Shown here: positions 1-8,249 of the stretch, in pieces
Position numbering within the stretch: the stretch's first letter is position 1
Layout of the letters: every line of letters begins with the position of its first letter
Notes under the pieces: model-generated
The model's database searches: none
The model's input: only the letters and a program-made list of their open reading frames with translations
What the model was told of the DNA's origin: nothing
NCBI RefSeq assembly: GCF_014647875.1
Contig: NZ_BMQA01000031.1
Span: 31,127 to 95,126 of the forward strand
Direction of reading: 5' to 3'
DNA: 64,000 nt
From: Streptomyces brasiliensis
Lineage (GTDB): Bacteria > Actinomycetota > Actinomycetes > Streptomycetales > Streptomycetaceae
Translations under genes and position numbers: made by a program

Positions 1-257
1 ACCGGATTTCCGCCGGCGCGGGCGCGTGCCGCCAGCGAAGGCAGGTCGAACCCAGCCGGGTCGGCCGCCTCGGCGACCGCCGCCGCGGCCTCGGCCGGGA
101 CGATCCCCAGCGCGGCCTGCGCCCGGGTCAGCGCGGCCTCCGCGTCGAGCAGGGCCCGCAGATACGCGGTGTCGCTCGTCGCGGACGCCGCCGGGGAACC
201 GGCCCACTCGGGAGCGAGCAGGCCGGTGTCGGCGTACGGAGGAGGGGTGGATGTCAC
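1..257 (-). CDS. pcaB: 3-carboxy-cis,cis-muconate cycloisomerase, N-terminal part (cut by window edge)
   Basis: Last visible gene of the pca operon; only about 85 N-terminal codons are in the window. PcaB cycloisomerises 3-carboxy-cis,cis-muconate, the product of the PcaGH dioxygenase, to gamma-carboxymuconolactone. The reading frame begins with GTG at 257 and overlaps the pcaG stop in a GTGA junction, the same coupling seen at other junctions of this operon. The visible segment has the N-terminal features of the fumarase/aspartase-like PcaB family: a short Pro/Ala-rich start, then DTAYLRALLDAEAALTRAQA, the first helix. No active-site residues are visible, so the name rests on this helix and on position directly after pcaG. 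Confidence 0.85.
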   Translation of the reverse strand, partial: MTSTPPPYADTGLLAPEWAGSPAASATSDTAYLRALLDAEAALTRAQAALGIVPAEAAAAVAEAADPAGFDLPSLAARARAGGNP

Positions 258-859
258 TGGAACTCCAGGAAGACCGTCTCGCCCTCGCCCTGAAGGCGGA
301 TGTCGAAACGGTACGTTCCCCGGCCCTCGTCGGCGGCGATCAGCGTGCCGCGCCGCTCCGCGTCGACCTGCGAGAGCAGCGGGTCGGCGGCGAGGGCGGC
401 GTCGTCACCCGGCAGATAGATCCGGGTGAACAGATGCATGAGAAGCCCGCGCGCGAACACGCACACACTCAGGCAGGGCGCGTTCCGGCCGAGCGCGCCG
501 GGCCGCAGCGTGCGTGCGTACCAGTGTCCGTTCGCGTCCGTCTGGACGCGTCCCCAGCCGGTGAACTCCACGCCGTTGCGGCCCAGATGACCGCCGGTGG
601 CGGCGTCGCGCCGCATCGAGCCGTCGACCTGCGGCACACGGCCGTCCGGGTCCGGGCCCCACAGTTCCACGAGCGCGTCCGGCAGCGGCTTCCCCTCGCC
701 GTCGTACACGTACCCGTGCACGGTGATCGTGTCCGGGTGCCCGGCCGGCGCGATGTCACCGCCGCCGGAGAACGGCAGCGCGTACCCGTAGAAGGGGCCG
801 ACCGTGTGCGAGGGAGTCGGCAGCACGCTCTCGGGGCTGCTTGTGTCGATCTTCGTCAT
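254..859 (-). CDS. pcaG: Protocatechuate 3,4-dioxygenase alpha subunit
   Basis: Alpha chain (201 aa) of the intradiol ring-cleaving dioxygenase that opens protocatechuate to 3-carboxy-cis,cis-muconate in the cytoplasm. The N-terminus has the TPSHTVGPFYGYAL block typical of alpha chains, followed by the intradiol beta-sandwich (GYVYDGEGKPLPDALVELW). It lacks the HIH iron-ligand motif, as expected for the non-catalytic subunit. It starts 6 bp after the pcaH stop and overlaps pcaB by GTGA, so stoichiometric production with PcaH by translational coupling is likely. Length is normal for the family. Confidence 0.95.
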   Translation of the reverse strand: MTKIDTSSPESVLPTPSHTVGPFYGYALPFSGGGDIAPAGHPDTITVHGYVYDGEGKPLPDALVELWGPDPDGRVPQVDGSMRRDAATGGHLGRNGVEFTGWGRVQTDANGHWYARTLRPGALGRNAPCLSVCVFARGLLMHLFTRIYLPGDDAALAADPLLSQVDAERRGTLIAADEGRGTYRFDIRLQGEGETVFLEFQ

Positions 860-865
860 GGCAGG

Positions 866-1639
866 TCAGCGCCCTTCCTCGATCCAGGTGGCCTGCGGCC
901 CGTCCAGCACGATGTCCCAGTGGTAGCCGAGCGAGAACTCCGGCACCGACAGACTGTGGTCGTACGTCGCCACCAGCCGCTGCCGCGCCGCGTCGTCCGT
1001 CACGGACTGCAGGATCGGGTCGTACGGGAACAGCGGGTCGTTCGGGAAGTACATCTGCGTCACCAGCCGCTGGGTGAACGCCGACCCGAACAGGGAGAAG
1101 TGGATGTGCGCCGGGCGCCAGGCGTTGAGGTGGTTGCGCCAGGGGTACGGCCCCGGCTGGATGGTGGTGAACCGGTAGAACCCGTCGGCGTCGGTGAGCG
1201 TGCGGCCGACACCCGTGAAGTTCGGGTCAAGTGGCGCGTCGTGCTGTTCGCGCTGATGGGCGTACCGGCCGGCCGAGTTGGCCTGCCAGATCTCGATCAG
1301 CTGACCGCGCACCGGCCGCCCGGTACGGTCGAGCAGCCGCCCGGAGACGGTGATCCGCTCGCCGATCGGCTCCCCGGTGTGCTGTCGGGTGAGGTCGTTG
1401 TCGATCTCGGTGATGTCCCGTTCCCCGAAGGCCGGAGCGTGCAGCTCCACGATCTCCGGGTCCTTGGTCACATCGATGGCGATCGGCGGCTGCTTCGGGT
1501 GCCGGAGCACGGAGGAGCGGTACGGCGTGTAGTCGCGCCGTGGGTGGTGCTCCACGGGCGCACCGTCGGCAAGCCGCTTCTCGTACGCGGCGTGTTCGGC
1601 CGCGATCTCCTGGTCGATGTCCTGTTGGGTGAGGGTCAT
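866..1639 (-). CDS. pcaH: Protocatechuate 3,4-dioxygenase beta subunit
   Basis: Catalytic beta chain (257 aa). The non-haem Fe(III) ligands of the family can be placed: Tyr126 (GRYAH), Tyr165 (PGPYPWRN), His178 and His180 (AHIHF), so the site looks intact. PcaH with PcaG cleaves protocatechuate between the two hydroxylated carbons. It follows pcaF by about 9 bp and precedes pcaG by 6 bp. The N-terminal ~90 residues (RRDYTPYRSSVLRHP) match the beta-chain arm rather than a catechol dioxygenase. Regulation is presumably through PcaV acting at the promoter upstream of pcaI. Confidence 0.96.
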   Translation of the reverse strand: MTLTQQDIDQEIAAEHAAYEKRLADGAPVEHHPRRDYTPYRSSVLRHPKQPPIAIDVTKDPEIVELHAPAFGERDITEIDNDLTRQHTGEPIGERITVSGRLLDRTGRPVRGQLIEIWQANSAGRYAHQREQHDAPLDPNFTGVGRTLTDADGFYRFTTIQPGPYPWRNHLNAWRPAHIHFSLFGSAFTQRLVTQMYFPNDPLFPYDPILQSVTDDAARQRLVATYDHSLSVPEFSLGYHWDIVLDGPQATWIEEGR

Positions 1640-1648
1640 GAGCTGTTC

Positions 1649-2851
1649 CTAGCGTTCGAGGACGAGGGCGAGGCCCTGGCCTACGCCGATGCACAGGGCG
1701 GCGATGCCGGTGCCGCCGCCCCTGCGGGCCAGCTGGTGGGCGACGGTCCCGGCGAGCCGGGCCCCGGAGGCGCCGAGGGGGTGGCCCAGGGCGATGGCGC
1801 CGCCCTGGGGGTTGAGGACGGCCGGGTCGAACTCGGGCCATTCGGCGAGGCAGCCGAGGACCTGGGCGGCGAAGGCCTCGTTCAGCTCGAGGACGTCCAG
1901 GTCGGCGAAGGTCCTGCCGGCCTTGGCCAGGGCGCGGTTGACGGCCTCGACGGGGGCCAGCCCGAAGTAGTGCGGGTCGATCGCGGACACGCCGGTGGCG
2001 GACACGCGGGCGAGGGGGGTACGGCCGGTGGCCTTCAGACCCGCTTCGTCGGTCAGCAGCAGTGCGGCGGCGCCGTCGTTGAGCGGGGAGGCGTTGCCCG
2101 CTGTCACCGTGCCCGTCTCGGTGCGGAAGGACGGCTTCAGCTTCGCCATCGCGGCCAGGGAGGCGTCCGGGCGGACCGACTCGTCGGCCGCGAAGGCGAC
2201 CGGGTCGCCCTTGCGCTGGGGGACGGGCACGGGGACGATCTCGGCGTCGAACAGGGCCTCGGCCTGGGCCTTGGCCGCCTTCTGGTGGCTGTGCAGGGCG
2301 TATTCGTCCTGCTGCTCGCGGCTGATCTTGTGCTTGTCCGCGATGAGTTCCGCGGACTCGCCGAGCGGGACGGTCCACTGCGGGTTCATGCGCGGGTTGA
2401 CCATGCGCCAGCCCAGGGTGGTCGAGTGCAGCTCCGCATGCCCGGCCGGGAACGGCTTGTCGTTCTTGGGCAGGACGTAGGGGGCGCGGGTCATCGATTC
2501 GACGCCGCCCGCCACGGTGATGGAGGCGTCGCCGACGGCGATGGCGCGGGCCGCCTGGATCACCGCCTCCAGCCCGGAGGCGCACAGCCGGTTGACGGTC
2601 ACCCCGGGCACGCTGGTCGGCAGCCCGGCCAGCAGGCCGGCCATGCGGGCGACGTTGCGGTTCTCCTCGCCGGCCCCGTTGGCGTTGCCCAGGTACACGT
2701 CCTCGATCCGCGCCGGATCCAATGCGGGGGTGCGGCCGAGGAGTTCACGGATCGCGCGCGCGGCGAGGTCGTCCGGGCGGACGCTCGCGAGGCCGCCGTT
2801 GTAGCGGCCGATCGGGGTGCGCACGGCGTCGACGATGTAGACGGTCTTCAC
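1649..2851 (-). CDS. pcaF: Beta-ketoadipyl-CoA thiolase
   Basis: Thiolase (400 aa) that splits beta-ketoadipyl-CoA into succinyl-CoA and acetyl-CoA, the last step of the pathway. GTG at 2851 is chosen because it gives the canonical thiolase start (KTVYIVDAVRTPIGRYNG) and overlaps the pcaJ stop as GTGA; the longer upstream open frame is out of register with the family. Nucleophile Cys90 lies in NRLCASGLEAV; the GHPLGASGA His and the C-terminal CIGVGQGLA Cys are present. Acyl-CoA thiolases look alike, but position between pcaIJ and pcaHG makes PcaF the best call. Confidence 0.94.
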   Translation of the reverse strand: MKTVYIVDAVRTPIGRYNGGLASVRPDDLAARAIRELLGRTPALDPARIEDVYLGNANGAGEENRNVARMAGLLAGLPTSVPGVTVNRLCASGLEAVIQAARAIAVGDASITVAGGVESMTRAPYVLPKNDKPFPAGHAELHSTTLGWRMVNPRMNPQWTVPLGESAELIADKHKISREQQDEYALHSHQKAAKAQAEALFDAEIVPVPVPQRKGDPVAFAADESVRPDASLAAMAKLKPSFRTETGTVTAGNASPLNDGAAALLLTDEAGLKATGRTPLARVSATGVSAIDPHYFGLAPVEAVNRALAKAGRTFADLDVLELNEAFAAQVLGCLAEWPEFDPAVLNPQGGAIALGHPLGASGARLAGTVAHQLARRGGGTGIAALCIGVGQGLALVLER

Positions 2852-3492
2852 TTCAGGCCCTCCGTGACGGTCAACTTGGCGTCCGTCTTGGCGGTGATCT
2901 CGTCGACGGTCACGCCGGGTGCGGTCTCGACGAGCACCAGGCCGTCGTCGGTGACGTCGAGGACACCCAGATCGGTGATGACCCGGTTCACGCACGCCTT
3001 GCCGGTCAGCGGCAGCGCGCACTCCTGGAGGATCTTCGGGCTGCCGTCCTTCGCGGTGTGGGTCATCACCACGATCACCGTGCGCGCCCCGTGCACCAGG
3101 TCCATCGCCCCGCCGATCCCGGTGACCAGCTTGCCGGGCACCGCCCAGTTCGCCAGGTCGCCCCGCGCGGAGACCTGCATGGCGCCCAGCACGGCGACGT
3201 CGATGTGCCCGCCGCGGATCATCGAGAACGACAGCGCCGAGTCGAAGAACGACGCCCCCGGCAGCACCGTGACCGTCTCCTTCCCCGCGTTGATCAGATC
3301 CGGGTCCACCTCATCCTCGGCCGGGTACGGGCCGGTGCCCAGGATCCCGTTCTCCGACTCCAGCACCACCTCCACGCCCGCCGGCAGGTAGTTGGGGATG
3401 AGGGTGGGCAGGCCGATGCCGAGATTGACGTACTGCCCGTCCCGCAGTTCCCGCGCCGCCCGTGCGGCCATCTCCTCGCGTGTCCAGGCCAT
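2848..3492 (-). CDS. pcaJ: 3-oxoadipate CoA-transferase subunit B
   Basis: Beta subunit (214 aa) of the succinyl-CoA:3-oxoadipate CoA-transferase, which activates beta-ketoadipate to its CoA ester. The SENG motif with catalytic Glu47 forming the enzyme-CoA thioester is present, as is the N-terminal GIGLPTLIPNYLPAG block of family I CoA-transferase B chains. ATG at 3492 overlaps the pcaI stop as ATGA, and its stop overlaps pcaF as GTGA. Same family as the SCOT beta chain; the pca context fixes the substrate. Confidence 0.95.
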   Translation of the reverse strand: MAWTREEMAARAARELRDGQYVNLGIGLPTLIPNYLPAGVEVVLESENGILGTGPYPAEDEVDPDLINAGKETVTVLPGASFFDSALSFSMIRGGHIDVAVLGAMQVSARGDLANWAVPGKLVTGIGGAMDLVHGARTVIVVMTHTAKDGSPKILQECALPLTGKACVNRVITDLGVLDVTDDGLVLVETAPGVTVDEITAKTDAKLTVTEGLK

Positions 3493-4247
3493 CAGCTGCT
3501 CACCGTCCGCTGCTCGATCTTCTTGTCCGCCGCCTGCTCCGCCGTCAGGACAACCACCCGCTGCACGAAGATCCCCGGCACATGCACCGCATCCGGGTCG
3601 ATCTCCCCGGGCTCCACGAGTTCCTCCACCTCGGCGATCGTCACCCGGCCGGCCATCGCGGCGAGCGGGTTGAAGTTGCGGGCCGACTTGCTGAACACCA
3701 GGTTGCCGTGCCGGTCGCCCTTCGCGGCCCGCACCAGCGCGAAGTCGGTGCGGATGCCGCGCTCCAGGACGTACTCGGTGCCGTCGAACTCGCGGACCTC
3801 CTTCGCGGGGGAGGCCACTGCCACCCCGCCCGAGCCGTCGTAGCGCCACGGCAGCCCGCCCTCCGCGACCTGCGTGCCCACCCCGGCCGGGGTGTAGAAG
3901 GCCGGGATCCCGGCCCCGCCGGCCCGCAGCCGCTCCGCGAGCGTGCCCTGCGGGATCAGCTCCACCTCCAGCTCGCCGGCCAGATACTGCCGCGCGAACT
4001 CCTTGTTCGCCCCGATGTACGACCCCGTCACCCGGGTGATCCGCCCCGCCGCCAGCAGCACCGCAAGACCCGACTCCATCGCCCCGCAGTTGTTGGAGAC
4101 GACCGACAGGCCACCCACCCCACGCCCGTACAACGCCCCGATCAGCACGTTCGGCACACCGCTCAACCCGAACCCACCGACCGCCAGCGACGCACCCTCC
4201 GGCACATCACCGACCGCCTCCACGGCCGACGCGACCACCTTGTCCAT
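3492..4247 (-). CDS. pcaI: 3-oxoadipate CoA-transferase subunit A
   Basis: Alpha subunit (251 aa) of the 3-oxoadipate CoA-transferase and first gene of the operon. It has the Gly-rich GGFGLSGVPN motif near residue 23, the VSNNCG block, and the GSYIGANKEFARQYL region typical of A chains. It is divergent from pcaV with about 200 bp between starts, so transcription presumably begins there under PcaV control. ATGA coupling to pcaJ suits an alpha2-beta2 enzyme. Confidence 0.95.
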   Translation of the reverse strand: MDKVVASAVEAVGDVPEGASLAVGGFGLSGVPNVLIGALYGRGVGGLSVVSNNCGAMESGLAVLLAAGRITRVTGSYIGANKEFARQYLAGELEVELIPQGTLAERLRAGGAGIPAFYTPAGVGTQVAEGGLPWRYDGSGGVAVASPAKEVREFDGTEYVLERGIRTDFALVRAAKGDRHGNLVFSKSARNFNPLAAMAGRVTIAEVEELVEPGEIDPDAVHVPGIFVQRVVVLTAEQAADKKIEQRTVSS

Positions 4248-4284
4248 CCGAGAAGCCCCATCTCTTCCTGGCGCCCAACCCGAA

Positions 4285-4420
4285 TTAGTCAGGGCACTGA
4301 GTATTTAAGCGTGGTGTCTTTCACGCTGCCACCGCAGGCACTGAGGCGTCAATACCTTGTCCAGCAGCTGTCGAGGCCGCAGACAAGGACGCAAGGTGCC
4401 GGGTATTCTTCAGTGCACGA
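4285..4420. promoter_or_regulatory. Divergent pcaI/pcaV control region with repeated CACTGA elements (candidate PcaV operators)
   Basis: The 203-bp gap between divergent pcaI and pcaV contains GGCACTGAG exactly at 4293-4301 and again at 4337-4345 (44 bp apart, about four helical turns). A related inverted copy lies at 4403-4418, reading GCACTGAAGAATACC on the minus strand. The two outer copies are followed by an ATACC/GTATT block. A TTGACG on the minus strand at 4352-4347 could be a -35 for pcaI. MarR-type PcaV proteins bind between pcaI and pcaV; assigning these repeats as the sites is inference. Confidence 0.5.
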
Positions 4421-4450
4421 ACCATTTTACGATCGACCACGGGAGCGCAC

Positions 4451-4915
4451 ATGGCCGCGGTGGACCTCACCACCCACCCCGGGCACCTGGCCCGGCGGCT
4501 CCAGCAGGCGCACTACCTGCTCTGGAACACGATGGTCTCCGAGGAGATCACCTCGCCGCAGTTCGCGGTCCTGAACGCGCTCGTCGCCGAGCCGGGGCTC
4601 GACCAGCGCACCGTGGGGGAGCGAGTGGGGCTCGACCGGTCGACCATCGCGGAGGTGGTCAGTCGGCTCAGCCGTCGCGGGCTGCTGGACAAGGTGCGCG
4701 ATCCGCAGGACGGCCGGCGCTTCCTGCTGCGCCTCACCGACGACGGACTGCGCACCCACCGCAAGCTGACCGTGCGCACCGCCCGCATGAACCAGGTCTT
4801 CCTCGCCCCGCTCTCCAGCGAGGAGCAGATCCTGTTCTTCGATCTGATCCGCCGGGTCGCGGACACGGCGGAGGGGCTCCGCAATCCCGCGGAGCCTCTC
4901 GTCGCACAGCCCTGA
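4451..4915 (+). CDS. pcaV: MarR-family repressor of the protocatechuate operon
   Basis: Winged-helix MarR regulator (154 aa), divergent from the pca operon. The wHTH covers roughly residues 35-100 (RTVGERVGLDRSTIAEVVSRL as recognition region, then the DPQDGRRFLL wing). An Arg occupies residue 15 (HLARRLQQ), the position reported as essential for ligand binding in S. coelicolor PcaV. Established for the family: it represses pca genes and is released by protocatechuate. Start ATG 4451 is the only well-placed one. Ends 3 bp from the convergent DUF3048 gene. Confidence 0.88.
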   Translation: MAAVDLTTHPGHLARRLQQAHYLLWNTMVSEEITSPQFAVLNALVAEPGLDQRTVGERVGLDRSTIAEVVSRLSRRGLLDKVRDPQDGRRFLLRLTDDGLRTHRKLTVRTARMNQVFLAPLSSEEQILFFDLIRRVADTAEGLRNPAEPLVAQP

Positions 4916-4918
4916 CAC

Positions 4919-5923
4919 TCAGGACGCGGCCCGCGCGAACACCACCCAGACCTGGCCCTTGGCGAAGTTCAGGGGCGCGCCGTCCGGGCCGGTGAACTCC
5001 GTGCCGTCGGTCGCCTTCGCGCGGTTCCAGGCGGCGTCGAAGACCTTGCCGTCCCGCAGGACCTTCGCCGTCCCCGAGCCGACGGTCTCGGTGTACGGCG
5101 TGTTGTTGCCGAGTACGTCGTGGTAGGCGGACTCGTGGATCTTCACGTACTGCACCACCACCGTCGCGGGAGCCACCCGCTTCCCGTCGCTCGTCTCGGT
5201 CGGAACGCCGTCCATCGAGACCAGCCAGCGGTGCCGGTCCCCGGACCAGGTGAAGGTGAAGCGGGCCGAGGGGTAGCGCACGGTGCGCGTGGTTTCGGTC
5301 CGGCCGCCCGAGGGGGCCGGACCGTAATGGAAGCCGGTGGTCAGGGACGCGGCGCCGGGCGGGGTGGACATGAGCCGTTCGGGGCGGAGGTAGAGGTTGT
5401 GCGGTGCGGGCTTGTCGGTGCCCCGGAAGTAGGTGTCGGAGCCCGCGCCCGGTGTCGCCGGCGTCAGCGGCGCCTTGTCGATCAGAGGCAGCAGCTTGTG
5501 CTGCGCGCCGGAGAAGGCAAGCGTCGGGCGGTCGAACTGGCGCAGCAGCTCCAGGTCGGACTCGCGAGCGCTGCGCACCGGTCCGACGACCTTGGGCAGC
5601 TGGGACGCGTACACCGCCATCAGACGGCTCAGCCCGCCCTCGACCTGTTCCGTGTAGACGACGTCCGCGGCGTTCAGCCCCGTCTGCGGGCGGGCCGCGC
5701 TCACGTTGTCGATCTTCACCGCCAGCACCGGACCGCTGTTCCCGGGAGGTGCGGTGCTCATGGTCGGAGTGGGGGCCTGGTTCTTGCCGCGGCCGTCGTC
5801 GGCGGGGACATGTGTGGCCGTACAGCCCGCCGCCAGGACGGTCGTGATGACGGCGGCCAGGGCGGCCGCCGTCATCGTGGCGCGTCGTGAAAGCGTGTTG
5901 TTCCCCATGCCCACCATTGCCAT
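4919..5923 (-). CDS. DUF3048 (YerB-like) lipoprotein
   Basis: Predicted secreted lipoprotein (334 aa) with a short basic start, a hydrophobic segment and a lipobox LAAGC near residue 33, followed by a Pro/Thr-rich linker. The rest matches the two-part DUF3048 fold: NVSAARPQTGLNAADVVYTEQVEGG, a VGPVRSARESDLELLRQFD block, and a C-terminal half ending in GQVWVVFARAAS. Function of the family is not established; envelope location is inferred from the lipobox. Start 5923 has AGGACGG upstream, but ATG codons 6 and 15 bp downstream are also possible. Convergent with pcaV. Confidence 0.85.
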   Translation of the reverse strand: MAMVGMGNNTLSRRATMTAAALAAVITTVLAAGCTATHVPADDGRGKNQAPTPTMSTAPPGNSGPVLAVKIDNVSAARPQTGLNAADVVYTEQVEGGLSRLMAVYASQLPKVVGPVRSARESDLELLRQFDRPTLAFSGAQHKLLPLIDKAPLTPATPGAGSDTYFRGTDKPAPHNLYLRPERLMSTPPGAASLTTGFHYGPAPSGGRTETTRTVRYPSARFTFTWSGDRHRWLVSMDGVPTETSDGKRVAPATVVVQYVKIHESAYHDVLGNNTPYTETVGSGTAKVLRDGKVFDAAWNRAKATDGTEFTGPDGAPLNFAKGQVWVVFARAAS

Positions 5924-6009
5924 CCAGGCCGTCCTGTCCGTGCCGTCGATTGTGCGCTTATCTGTTCATCGATGGCCATACCCGATCAGTCCGGATCGCG
6001 CGCGTCCTA

Positions 6010-6025
6010 TGAGCCGATCGGCTCA
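6010..6025. terminator. 16-bp perfect palindrome at the 3' end of the DNA ligase gene
   Basis: TGAGCCGATCGGCTCA is a perfect palindrome whose last three bases form the ligase stop codon. It may act as a small hairpin or as a protein site. There is no T-run, and a hairpin without a loop is weak, so the terminator label is tentative. Confidence 0.3.
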
Positions 6026-7102
6026 GTCGGCGGGCGGGGTGGCACCCAGAATCTCCGCGAGATCGTAGGTGACCGGTTCCTCCAGCTGGGCGTAGGTGCA
6101 GCTCTCGGGCGTACGGTCCGGGCGCCAGCGGCGGAAACGGGCCGTGTGCCGGAAGCGGACGCCGTTCTCCATGTGGTCGTACGCCACCTCCGCCACCCGC
6201 TCCGGCCTCAGCGGCACCCAGGACAGATCCTTCTTGCCCGACCAGCGGCTCGGCGCCCCGGGCAGCCGGGCCGTCTCATGGGCGGCCTCGTCCGACCAGG
6301 CCGCCCACGGATGCCCGGACACGTCGTCCAGGCGCAGCGGCTCCAGCTCCTCGACCAACTCGGCGCGCCGCTTCATCGAGAAGGCGGCGGACACGCCGAC
6401 GTGCTGGAGGTTGCCCTGGTCGTCGTGGAGACCGAGCAGCAGCGAGCCCACCACCGGGCCGCTCTTGTGGAAGCGGTAGCCCGCCACGACGACGTCCGCC
6501 GTCCGCTCGTGCTTGATCTTGAACATGGCGCGTTCGTCCTGCAGATAGCGCAGTGTGGGCGGTTTGGCGATGACGCCGTCCAGGCCTGCCCCTTCGTACT
6601 GCTCGAACCACCGCTGGGCCACCGCAAGATCGGTCGTCGCCGGTGCCAGATGCACCGGAGCCGTCACCCCGGTCAGGGCCCGCGCGAGCAGGGCCCGCCG
6701 GTCCGTCAGCGGGACGTCCAGCAGCGACTCGTCCGCCAGTGCCAGCAGGTCGAAGGCGACGAACGAGGCGGGGGTCGTCCCGGCCAGCATGCGCACCCGG
6801 GACTCCGCCGGGTGGATCCGCTCGGTCAGCGCGTCGAAGTCCAGCCGGCCCTCACGGGCGATCACGATCTCGCCGTCCAGCACGCAGCGCGCCGGCAGCC
6901 GGTCCTTCAGCGCCTCCACCAGTTCGGGAAAGTACCTGGTCAGCGGCTTTCCGGTACGGCTGCCCAGCTCGACCTCGGCTCCGTCGCGGAACACGATGGC
7001 CCGGAACCCGTCCCACTTGGCCTCGTAGTGCATGTCCGGCGGGATCTTCGCCACCGACTTGGCGAGCATCGGCTTCACGGGTGGCATCACCGGGAGATCC
7101 AT
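6023..7102 (-). CDS. ATP-dependent DNA ligase (LigC/LigD ligase-domain type)
   Basis: ATP-dependent ligase of 359 aa. The adenylation lysine is Lys29 in motif I (YEAKWDGFR), followed by SRTG, the DGEIVI motif and downstream motifs (SFVAFDLLAL; EGLDGVIAKPP-like region; FKIKHERTADVVVAGYR). An OB-fold C-terminal domain follows. Bacterial ligases of this size serve repair pathways (LigC, or the ligase part of split LigD) rather than replication. It is divergent from the LigD-type polymerase 73 bp away, which suggests a split NHEJ/repair LigD pair. No Ku gene is in the window. Confidence 0.9.
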   Translation of the reverse strand: MDLPVMPPVKPMLAKSVAKIPPDMHYEAKWDGFRAIVFRDGAEVELGSRTGKPLTRYFPELVEALKDRLPARCVLDGEIVIAREGRLDFDALTERIHPAESRVRMLAGTTPASFVAFDLLALADESLLDVPLTDRRALLARALTGVTAPVHLAPATTDLAVAQRWFEQYEGAGLDGVIAKPPTLRYLQDERAMFKIKHERTADVVVAGYRFHKSGPVVGSLLLGLHDDQGNLQHVGVSAAFSMKRRAELVEELEPLRLDDVSGHPWAAWSDEAAHETARLPGAPSRWSGKKDLSWVPLRPERVAEVAYDHMENGVRFRHTARFRRWRPDRTPESCTYAQLEEPVTYDLAEILGATPPAD

Positions 7103-7175
7103 GGTCCGATTCTGCTCGCAATCGCCGGGCGCCGCCCGGTGTGCGCGGGATGCCGGTCGCGCCTACGGTGTCCGC

Positions 7176-8243
7176 ATGGGTGCAGCGGTGGAACTGGAGG
7201 CGGGCGGCCGGACCGTACGGCTGTCCAGCCCGGACAAGGTCTTCTTCCCGGAACGCGGTTTCACCAAGCTGGACCTCGCCCGCTACTACCTCGCGGTCGC
7301 CCCCGGCATCCTGCGCGCCCTGCGCGACCGCCCCACCACCCTGGAGCGCTATCCCGACGGGGTGAGCGGCGAGTCCTTCTTCCAGAAGCGGGCGCCCAAG
7401 AACATGCCCGACTGGATCCCGACCGCCCACATCACCTTCCCCAGCGGACGCACGGCGGACGAGATGTGCCCCACCGAGGAGGCTGCCGTGCTGTGGGCGG
7501 CGCAGTTCGGCACGCTCACCTTCCATCCCTGGCCGGTGCGCCGCGACGACGTCGACCGCCCCGACGAACTCCGCATCGACCTCGACCCGCAGCCCGGCAC
7601 CGACTTCACCGACGCAGTCCTTGCGGCCCACGAACTGCGGGCCGTCCTCGACGAATTCGGCGGACTGCGGGGCTTTCCCAAGACCTCCGGGGGCCGCGGA
7701 CTGCACGTCTTCGTACCCATCGAACCGCGCTGGACCTTCACCCAGGTGCGGCGCGCCGCGATCGCCGTGGGCCGGGAGCTGGAGCGACGGATGCCGGAGC
7801 GGGTGACGATCAAGTGGTGGAAGGAGGAGCGCGGCGAGCGCATCTTCGTCGACTACAACCAGACCGCCCGCGATCGCACCATCGCCTCCGCCTACTCGGT
7901 ACGGCCGCGCCCGCACGCCCCCGTGTCGGCACCCCTGCGCTGGGACGAGGTGGACCACGTCCACCCCCGTGACTTCGACCTCGCGACCATGCCCGCGCGC
8001 TTCGTCGAACTCGGCGACGTGCACGCGGACATGGACGAGCACGCCTTCTCCCTGGAGTCCCTGCTCGAACTCGCCCGCCGCGACGAGCACGACCACGGCC
8101 TGGGCGACCTGCCGTACCCGCCCGAGTACCCCAAGATGCCGGGGGAGCCCAAGCGGGTACAGCCGAGCAGGGCGAAGAAGGGGACGTCTCCCGAGGAGGC
8201 GCCTCCCGGCGAGGCGCCTCCCGCGGAACCCACAGCTCCTTGA
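7176..8243 (+). CDS. LigD-type polymerase/primase domain protein (NHEJ PolDom)
   Basis: Stand-alone archaeo-eukaryotic-primase-like polymerase of 355 aa, homologous to the LigD polymerase domain that fills or adds ribonucleotides during end joining. ATG at 7176 gives the family start; upstream open frame lies in the divergent ligase. Visible signatures: LSSPDKVFFPERGFTKLDLARYY, LRIDLDPQPG (catalytic DxD) and KTSGGRGLHVFVPI. The tail after residue ~330 is low-complexity (APPGEAPPAEPTAP) from a duplicated GAGGCGCCTCCCG-like stretch. No ligase or nuclease domain is fused, matching a split LigD arrangement with the divergent ligase gene. Confidence 0.92.
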   Translation: MGAAVELEAGGRTVRLSSPDKVFFPERGFTKLDLARYYLAVAPGILRALRDRPTTLERYPDGVSGESFFQKRAPKNMPDWIPTAHITFPSGRTADEMCPTEEAAVLWAAQFGTLTFHPWPVRRDDVDRPDELRIDLDPQPGTDFTDAVLAAHELRAVLDEFGGLRGFPKTSGGRGLHVFVPIEPRWTFTQVRRAAIAVGRELERRMPERVTIKWWKEERGERIFVDYNQTARDRTIASAYSVRPRPHAPVSAPLRWDEVDHVHPRDFDLATMPARFVELGDVHADMDEHAFSLESLLELARRDEHDHGLGDLPYPPEYPKMPGEPKRVQPSRAKKGTSPEEAPPGEAPPAEPTAP

Positions 8244-8249
8244 TCCTGA

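Noticed and set aside
26..3391. A 1121-codon open frame on the + strand
   Set aside because: It is antisense to pcaB-pcaJ, which are validated by motifs and overlaps. Long opposite-strand frames arise from GC-rich codon bias.
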